15,012 bases of DNA from the NCBI GenBank assembly GCA_030039095.1, contig JASHQP010000568.1, positions 1 through 15,012 on the forward strand, read 5' to 3'. The position numbers were made by a program, and so were the translations under genes. Each line of letters starts with the position of its first letter. Position 1 is the stretch's first letter. Source of the stretch: Streptosporangiaceae bacterium. Its GTDB lineage: Bacteria > Actinomycetota > Actinomycetes > Streptosporangiales > Streptosporangiaceae. Under the pieces are notes generated by a model. It was given only the letters and a program-made list of their open reading frames with translations. It ran no database searches and was not told where the DNA came from. This document shows, piece after piece, positions 9,656 through 15,012 of the stretch.

Positions 9656-10636
9656 ATGGCCATGACTGGCCTGGTAAAGGACGAGCTCAGTCGGATCACA
9701 GTGCTGAAGCCCTGCTGCCGCAAGGCAGAGGTGTCGACGCTGCTGCGGTTCGCTGGCGGGCTGCACCTGGCCGCGGGCCGGATCGTGGTCGAGGCGGAAC
9801 TCGACACCGGCGCGGCGGCGCGGCGGCTCCGCAAGGACGTGGCCGAGGTGTTCGGCCACTCCTCGGAGCTGATCGTGCTGGCCCCGAGCGGCCTGCGGAA
9901 GGGCAACCGCTACGTGGTGCGCGTCACCAAGGACGGCGAGAGCCTGGCCCGCCAGACCGGGCTCGTCGACGGTCACGGCCGGCCAGTGCGCGGACTGCCG
10001 CGGCAGGTGGTGTCCGGGACTACCTGCGACTGCGAGTCTGCATGGCGGGGGGCGTTCCTGGCGCACGGCAGCCTGACCGAGCCCGGCCGCTCGATGTCGC
10101 TGGAGGTCACCTGCCCCGGCCCGGAGGCCGCCCTGGCCATGGTCGGCGCGGCGCGCCGGCTGAAGATCCACGCCAAGGCCCGCGAGGTCCGCGGCGTGGA
10201 CCGGGTCGTGATCAGGGATGGCGACGCGATCAGCGCGCTGCTGACCAGGCTCGGCGCCCACGACTCCATGCTCGCCTGGGAGGACCGCCGGATGCGGCGC
10301 GAGGTCAGGGCGACGGCGAACCGGCTGGCCAACTTCGACGACGCCAACCTGCGGCGCAGCGCGAGGGCCGCGGTCGCCGCCGGCGCGAGGGTCGAGCGGG
10401 CGCTCGAGATCCTCGGAGCCACCGCACCCGACCACCTGATCGTGGCGGGAGAACTGCGGATCAAGCACCGCCAGGCGAGCCTCGAGGAACTCGGCCAGCT
10501 CGCCGAGCCCGCGCTGACCAAGGACGCGATCGCCGGGCGGATCCGCAGGCTGCTCGCGCTCGCCGACCGGCGTGCGATGGAGCTTGGCATCCCGGACACC
10601 GAGGCGCACCTGACCGCGGAGATGCTCGCGCCCTGA
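9656..10636 (+). CDS. whiA: WhiA-family transcription regulator of sporulation and division
   Basis: In Streptomyces, WhiA acts with WhiB to switch aerial hyphae to sporulation septation; orthologues occur in nearly all Gram-positive bacteria. The predicted 326 residues carry an N-terminal degenerate LAGLIDADG-type homing-endonuclease fold ([96 protein letters not shown]). The C-terminal helix-turn-helix domain contains [20 protein letters not shown] and [20 protein letters not shown]. The start is taken as ATG 9656 ([10 protein letters not shown]), as in Streptomyces WhiA, with GGGGGAG eight bases upstream. GTG 9647, which overlaps the yvcK stop as GTGA, and ATG 9662 are in the same frame. 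Its presence fits a sporulating or filamentous actinomycete but does not prove it. Confidence 0.96.
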   Translation: MAMTGLVKDELSRITVLKPCCRKAEVSTLLRFAGGLHLAAGRIVVEAELDTGAAARRLRKDVAEVFGHSSELIVLAPSGLRKGNRYVVRVTKDGESLARQTGLVDGHGRPVRGLPRQVVSGTTCDCESAWRGAFLAHGSLTEPGRSMSLEVTCPGPEAALAMVGAARRLKIHAKAREVRGVDRVVIRDGDAISALLTRLGAHDSMLAWEDRRMRREVRATANRLANFDDANLRRSARAAVAAGARVERALEILGATAPDHLIVAGELRIKHRQASLEELGQLAEPALTKDAIAGRIRRLLALADRRAMELGIPDTEAHLTAEMLAP

Positions 10637-11773
<1,137 letters not shown>

Positions 11774-11782
11774 GGCGGCGCC

Positions 11783-13048
11783 GTGCGGGGGATCGATGAC
11801 CTGGATGTCGAGGGCAAGACGGTACTGCTGCGCGCGGACCTGAACACGCCGCTCGACGGGACCCGGATCACCGACGACGGCCGGATCCGGGCCAGCCTGC
11901 CGACGATCACCAGGCTGCTGGGCCGCGGCGCACGGGTCTTGGTCATTGCGCACCTGGGCCGTCCGTCGGGCGCCGACTACGCGGAGCGGGCTGCGGGCGG
12001 ACCCTCGCTGCGGCCGGTCGCCGAGCGGCTGTCGGAGCTGCTCGGACGCGACGTGCCGCTCGCGTCCGACGTGGCCGGTGAGTCCGCGGCGGCGGTCGCG
12101 GCCGGGCTGGCCATGAAGGGGGAAGCTGCAGCGGGGCCGGGGAGGTGGGCGGGGGGCGGGGAGATCGGGATGCTGGAGAACATCCGCTTCGAGCCGGCCG
12201 AGACCAGCAAGGATGATGCCGAGCGCGCCGGGCTGGCGCGGCGTCTGGCGGCGCTGGCCGGGCCCGATGGGCTGTACGTGGCCGACGGGTTCGGCGCGCT
12301 GCACCGCAAGCACGCCAGCGTGTACGACGTGCCCGCGCTGCTGCCGCACGCCGCCGGGGACCTGGTGCTCGAGGAGGTTGCGGTGCTTCGCAGGCTCACC
12401 GAAGACCCCGAGCGCCCCTACGTCGTCGTGCTCGGCGGCGCGAAGCCCTCGGACAAGCTGGCCGTGATCGACAACCTGCTCGGCAGCGCCGACCGGCTGA
12501 TCATCGGCGGCGGCATGTCCTACACGTTCCTCGAGGCGCAGGGGCACGAGGTGGGCAAGTCGCTGCTCGAGGAGGAGCAAGTCCCGCGGGTGGCCGAGGT
12601 TCTGGCCGAGGCCGACCGGCGCGGGGTCGAGGTCGTGCTCCCGGTGGACCTGGTCGCGGCGACGCACTACGGTGCGGACGCGGAGCATGAGACGGTGGCG
12701 GTGACCGAGTTCCCCGCGGACCGGGAGAGCCTGGACATGGGGCCGGCGACCAGGGCGCTCTTCGCCGAGAAGCTCGCCGACGCAAAGACCGTGTTCTGGA
12801 ACGGGCCGGTCGGAGTGTTCGAGTTCCCCGCATTCTCCCGGGGTACCCGCGCGGTGGCCGAGGCGATCGGCGGGGTAGACGGGCTGACCGTCGTTGGCGG
12901 GGGTGACTCGGCGGCCGCCGTCCGGATCCTCGGGATCCCCGAGGACTCGTTCACCCACATCTCGACAGGCGGCGGCGCCAGCCTCGAGTACCTCGAGGGC
13001 AGGCGGCTGCCTGGGCTGGCGGCGCTCGACGACGGGACGCCGGCGTGA
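11783..13048 (+). CDS. pgk: Phosphoglycerate kinase with an internal Gly/Ala-rich insertion
   Basis: PGK transfers phosphate from 1,3-bisphosphoglycerate to ADP, the first ATP-forming step of glycolysis. The 421-residue protein has the N-terminal substrate domain ([53 protein letters not shown]) and the C-terminal nucleotide domain ([76 protein letters not shown]). KPSDK replaces the commoner KVSDK. Residues 111-127 look inserted: usual PGKs have only a few residues between the GLA helix end and the LENxRF strand, whereas here there are about 14 extra, rich in Gly and Ala. The GTG start at 11783 has a GAGG ribosome site overlapping the gap stop, suggesting coupling. The stop overlaps the tpiA start by four bases (GTGA). 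Confidence 0.97.
   Translation: MRGIDDLDVEGKTVLLRADLNTPLDGTRITDDGRIRASLPTITRLLGRGARVLVIAHLGRPSGADYAERAAGGPSLRPVAERLSELLGRDVPLASDVAGESAAAVAAGLAMKGEAAAGPGRWAGGGEIGMLENIRFEPAETSKDDAERAGLARRLAALAGPDGLYVADGFGALHRKHASVYDVPALLPHAAGDLVLEEVAVLRRLTEDPERPYVVVLGGAKPSDKLAVIDNLLGSADRLIIGGGMSYTFLEAQGHEVGKSLLEEEQVPRVAEVLAEADRRGVEVVLPVDLVAATHYGADAEHETVAVTEFPADRESLDMGPATRALFAEKLADAKTVFWNGPVGVFEFPAFSRGTRAVAEAIGGVDGLTVVGGGDSAAAVRILGIPEDSFTHISTGGGASLEYLEGRRLPGLAALDDGTPA
12133..12161 (+). other. G-quadruplex-type motif inside pgk
   Basis: Within 29 bases there are five runs of three to six G separated by 1-4 bases (12133-12136, 12139-12142, 12147-12149, 12151-12156, 12158-12161). A further GGGGG lies upstream at 12118-12122. 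The motif is on the coding strand, hence also in the mRNA, and encodes the inserted Gly-rich loop of PGK (about residues 117-127). Such spacing meets the usual four-tract G-quadruplex rule. GC-rich genomes contain many such motifs, but this density is high for a coding region. Confidence 0.6.
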
Positions 13049-13842
13049 GCCAGGGGAGTGGCAGGAAACCGCTGGTCGCCGGCAACTGGAAGATGCACAA
13101 CAACCATTTCCAGGCCATTGCGCTCACCCAGAAACTGGCATTCAGCCTGACCGGCAAGGACTTCGACGCCGTCGACGTGGCCGTGCTGCCGCCGTTCACC
13201 GCACTGCGCAGCGTGCAGACCCTCATCGAGGGCGACAAGCTCCGGCTGGGCTACGGCGCCCAGGACATCTCGCCCCACGACGACGGCGCGTACACCGGCG
13301 ACGTGTCCGGGTCGATGCTGGCGAAGCTGGGCTGCCAGTACGTCCTGGCCGGCCACTCGGAGCGGCGAAAGTACCACGGCGAGGACAACGCGCTGGTGAA
13401 CGCCAAGGTGAAGGCAGCGCTGAGGTCCGCGATCACCCCGGTGCTGTGCATCGGCGAGCCGCTCGAGGTGCGCCAGGCCGGCGACCACATCGCGTACACG
13501 CTTGCCCAGCTGGACGGCGGCCTGGCGGGCCTCGGGGACGAGCAGATTGCCGGCATGGTCGTGGCATACGAGCCGGTATGGGCCATTGGCACCGGCGAGG
13601 TGGCGACCCCGGAGGACGCGCAGGAGGTCTGCAGCGCCATTCGCGCCCGCGTTTCGGCCGTTCACGGGGACGGAGTGGCGGCTGGTGCGCGTATTCTGTA
13701 TGGCGGGTCGGTGAAGCCGGACAACATGGCCGCGATCATGGCGCAGCCGGACATCGATGGCGGCCTGGTGGGTGGTGCCAGCCTCGATGCCGGGGATTTC
13801 GTCAGGATCTGCAGGTATCGTGAGCTGAGCGCCACTACCTGA
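13045..13842 (+). CDS. tpiA: Triosephosphate isomerase
   Basis: TpiA interconverts dihydroxyacetone phosphate and glyceraldehyde 3-phosphate as a TIM-barrel dimer. The 265-residue product has all catalytic residues: Lys16 in AGNWKMHNN, His104 in LAGHSERR and the base Glu176 in [13 protein letters not shown]. The phosphate-binding loops [11 protein letters not shown] and [12 protein letters not shown] and the C-terminal [14 protein letters not shown] are present. The GTG start overlaps the pgk stop as GTGA; its own ribosome site is weak (GGGA at 13033-13037 region), so translation probably depends on coupling to pgk. It completes the gap-pgk-tpiA set. secG follows after 31 bases. Confidence 0.98.
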   Translation: MSQGSGRKPLVAGNWKMHNNHFQAIALTQKLAFSLTGKDFDAVDVAVLPPFTALRSVQTLIEGDKLRLGYGAQDISPHDDGAYTGDVSGSMLAKLGCQYVLAGHSERRKYHGEDNALVNAKVKAALRSAITPVLCIGEPLEVRQAGDHIAYTLAQLDGGLAGLGDEQIAGMVVAYEPVWAIGTGEVATPEDAQEVCSAIRARVSAVHGDGVAAGARILYGGSVKPDNMAAIMAQPDIDGGLVGGASLDAGDFVRICRYRELSATT

Positions 13843-13873
13843 GCGAAACGCCCAGAGGGGACCAGAACCAGCA

Positions 13874-14104
13874 GTGACCATTGCAATCTCTATCGTCCTG
13901 ATCATCACGAGCCTGCTCATGGTGGTGCTCGTGCTGCTCCACAAGGGCAAGGGCGGCGGCCTGTCCGACCTCTTCGGCGGGGGAGTCACGTCATCTCTGG
14001 GGTCGTCGTCGGTTGTCGAGCGGAACCTGGACAGGATCACGGTCTTTACCGGGATCCTGTGGTTCCTCTGCATCGTCGGCCTTAACTTGCTGATCAACCG
14101 CTGA
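13874..14104 (+). CDS. secG: SecG subunit of the SecYEG protein translocase
   Basis: SecG is the small, non-essential membrane subunit that aids SecA-driven export through SecYE. The 76 residues show two membrane helices, about 3-21 (IAISIVLIITSLLMVVLVLL) and 55-74 (ITVFTGILWFLCIVGLNLLI). They are joined by the typical loop HKGKGGGLSDLFGGG and SSVVERNLDRIT. The GTG start at 13874 lies 13 bases after GAGGGG, a longer spacing than usual. No other start keeps the first helix complete. Placement after tpiA is conserved in actinobacteria. The stop codon TGA is immediately followed by TAG and lies in a small hairpin. Confidence 0.95.
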   Translation: MTIAISIVLIITSLLMVVLVLLHKGKGGGLSDLFGGGVTSSLGSSSVVERNLDRITVFTGILWFLCIVGLNLLINR

Positions 14105-14111
14105 TAGCGGT
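14097..14111 (+). terminator. Hairpin spanning the secG stop codon; possible terminator or attenuator
   Basis: ACCGCT and AGCGGT form a perfect 6-base-pair stem with the 3-base loop GAT; the secG stop TGA occupies the last stem base and the loop. No U-tract follows, so at best it is the U-less type proposed for GC-rich actinobacteria. It may act as an mRNA 3'-end stabiliser between secG and rbpA. Confidence 0.3.
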
Positions 14112-14178
14112 GGCGGTCAGGCCGACAATCTCATCACGCACGCCAGGATTCAGCCGGTCATGGAGCAAGAGGTGAGCA

Positions 14179-14514
14179 GTGAGTAGTGGCAACGCCATCC
14201 GCGGCAGCCGGGTGGGCGCAGGGCCCATGGGCGAGGCAGAGCGCGGCGAGGCCGCGCCGCGGGTACGGGTGTCGTTCTGGTGCTGCAACCAGCACGAGAC
14301 CGTGCCCAGTTTCGCCAGCGACGCTGCGGTCCCGGAAACGTGGGACTGCCCGCGGTGTGGATTCCCGGCTGGACAGGACCAGGAGAACCCGCCGGCGCCG
14401 CCGCACGCGGAGCCGTACAAGACGCACCTGGCCTACGTGAAGGAGCGCCGTAACGACACCGACGGCGCGGCCATTCTGGCCGAGGCCCTCGACCGGCTCC
14501 GCAGGGGCGCCTGA
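14179..14514 (+). CDS. rbpA: RbpA-family RNA polymerase-binding protein (secG-linked form)
   Basis: RbpA proteins are actinobacteria-specific factors that bind principal sigma factors and RNA polymerase and stabilise the open promoter complex. This 111-residue protein fits the family length. It has the N-terminal AIRGSRVGAGPMGEAERG tail and a small zinc-binding core with candidate ligands Cys36, His39, Cys57 and Cys60 (FWCCNQHE, WDCPRCGFP). The sigma-interacting helix region YKTHLAYVKERR aligns with the THWDMLxERR segment of canonical RbpA. The linker before it (residues 66-80) is Pro-rich with almost no Lys or Arg, unlike the basic linker of the characterised proteins. Some actinomycetes carry two family members, so this may be the second type. 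The GTG at 14179 follows an AGAGGTGA site, with an in-frame stop just upstream. It ends the run of plus-strand genes. Confidence 0.85.
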   Translation: MSSGNAIRGSRVGAGPMGEAERGEAAPRVRVSFWCCNQHETVPSFASDAAVPETWDCPRCGFPAGQDQENPPAPPHAEPYKTHLAYVKERRNDTDGAAILAEALDRLRRGA

Positions 14515-14518
14515 CTCG

Positions 14519-14550
14519 GGCCGGTTCACGGCGGGCAGAGCCTCCCGGCC
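14519..14550. terminator. Weak candidate hairpin between convergent rbpA and the HNH gene
   Basis: GGCCGG (14519-14524) can pair with CCGGCC (14545-14550) around a 20-base loop, five bases after the rbpA stop. It lies where a bidirectional terminator for two converging genes would be expected. The large loop and absence of a T-tract make this only a suggestion. The rest of the 67-base gap holds the imperfect repeat described in the findings. Confidence 0.2.
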
Positions 14551-14581
14551 GCTCCAAGACGGGCGCAGAACCTCCGGCGCG

Positions 14582-15012
14582 TCATGCGATGTACCTGGCT
14601 GGCTCGCTGGTGTAGGTCCTGCCGCCCGGCGCGGTCCACTCGAACCAGCCCGGTCTGATCTGGGCTAGTTTCCAGCGCGGATGCTGCTTGAGATCGTGGT
14701 CCCGCCGGCACACGCCGCCCAGGTTGCAGCCGCAGGTGGGCCCGCCGTCCTCCCAGGGGATCGTGTGGTCCAGGTCGGCGCGCCAGGCAGTCTGGCCGCA
14801 GACCGGATTGCGGCAGGTGAGGTCGCGGGCGATCACGTACTCGCGCAGCCGAGGCGGCGGCCGGTAGGCGTCCGATGCGGCGGTGTGCGCGCATCCTCCG
14901 GCCGCTGCATCGGCTTCGGCCTGTATCAGCGCTTGTTGCAGCGCCCGGCCCGCGGTTCGCACCGCGGCGGCAATGATGCGGCCCGGCGGCTGCCGGGAGC
15001 CCGCAGCGCACG
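14582..15012 (-). CDS. HNH endonuclease-domain protein (DUF222-associated type), N-terminus beyond window
   Basis: The frame is open to the right edge, so this is the C-terminal ~143 residues of a longer protein; full-length relatives usually run 400-500 residues with an N-terminal DUF222 region. The visible part carries an HNH/ββα-metal nuclease domain: RDLTCRNPVCGQTAWRADL with a Cys pair, the Asp-His catalytic pair in LDHTIPWEDGG (encoded at 14765-14770), CGCNLGGVCRRDHDLK with the Asn and distal His, then WTAPGGRTYTSEP, the usual family ending. The cysteines probably hold a structural zinc. Such genes occur in many copies in actinobacterial genomes and resemble the 13E12-repeat proteins of mycobacteria; their role is unknown. 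A GTG at 14962-14960 exists, but no ribosome site or family logic supports starting there. It converges on rbpA. Confidence 0.85.
   Translation of the reverse strand, partial: CAAGSRQPPGRIIAAAVRTAGRALQQALIQAEADAAAGGCAHTAASDAYRPPPRLREYVIARDLTCRNPVCGQTAWRADLDHTIPWEDGGPTCGCNLGGVCRRDHDLKQHPRWKLAQIRPGWFEWTAPGGRTYTSEPARYIA

Noticed and set aside
8438..10609. 723-codon minus-strand open frame opposite yvcK and whiA
   Set aside because: No domain or ribosome site, composition typical of antisense frames in GC-rich DNA, and both genes opposite carry firm family motifs.

Overview
This is a GC-rich actinobacterial chromosome segment. The diagnostic markers are WhiA, an RbpA-family RNA polymerase-binding protein, the arginine-type Walker A of RapZ, a SecG with the GKGGGLSDLFGGG loop, frequent GTG starts, and a 3' DUF222/HNH-type gene. 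The gene order uvrC-rapZ-yvcK-whiA-gap-pgk-tpiA-secG-rbpA is the familiar core block of many Actinobacteria, including filamentous ones. The sequence alone does not fix the genus. I see no rRNA, tRNA, CRISPR array, insertion sequence or replication origin.

Left part (1-5747): the 3' three quarters of gcvP (glycine cleavage P protein) runs off the left edge. Tail to tail with it, on the minus strand, is a lipoprotein substrate-binding protein of the peptide/nickel ABC importer class with no permease or ATPase beside it. Divergent from that is a small single-domain cupin, which meets a minus-strand HpnB-type (hopene-associated) family 2 glycosyltransferase. The cupin and glycosyltransferase stop codons share one palindromic CTAG. 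This is the most accessory-looking part of the window; the lipoprotein gene has stretches visibly poorer in G+C than its neighbours.

Right part (5759-14514): nine genes run on the plus strand with short gaps or 4-base overlaps. uvrC (nucleotide excision repair) overlaps rapZ, followed closely by yvcK and whiA. This gives a DNA-repair, P-loop regulator, metabolic-regulator and developmental-transcription-factor group. After a 110-base gap with a promoter-like element and a leader hairpin comes the triose-phosphate glycolytic set gap-pgk-tpiA, tightly coupled (9-base gap, then a GTGA overlap), then secG and rbpA. pgk carries a Gly/Ala-rich insertion whose coding DNA is a strong G-quadruplex-type motif.

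Right edge (14582-15012): a convergent HNH endonuclease-domain gene, cut by the window end.

No clearly new multi-gene system is evident. The items most worth checking are the pgk insertion/G-quadruplex motif, the lipoprotein-cupin divergent region with its palindrome, the possible leaderless start of uvrC, the gap leader hairpin, the shared CTAG stop, and the divergent linker of the secG-linked RbpA protein.
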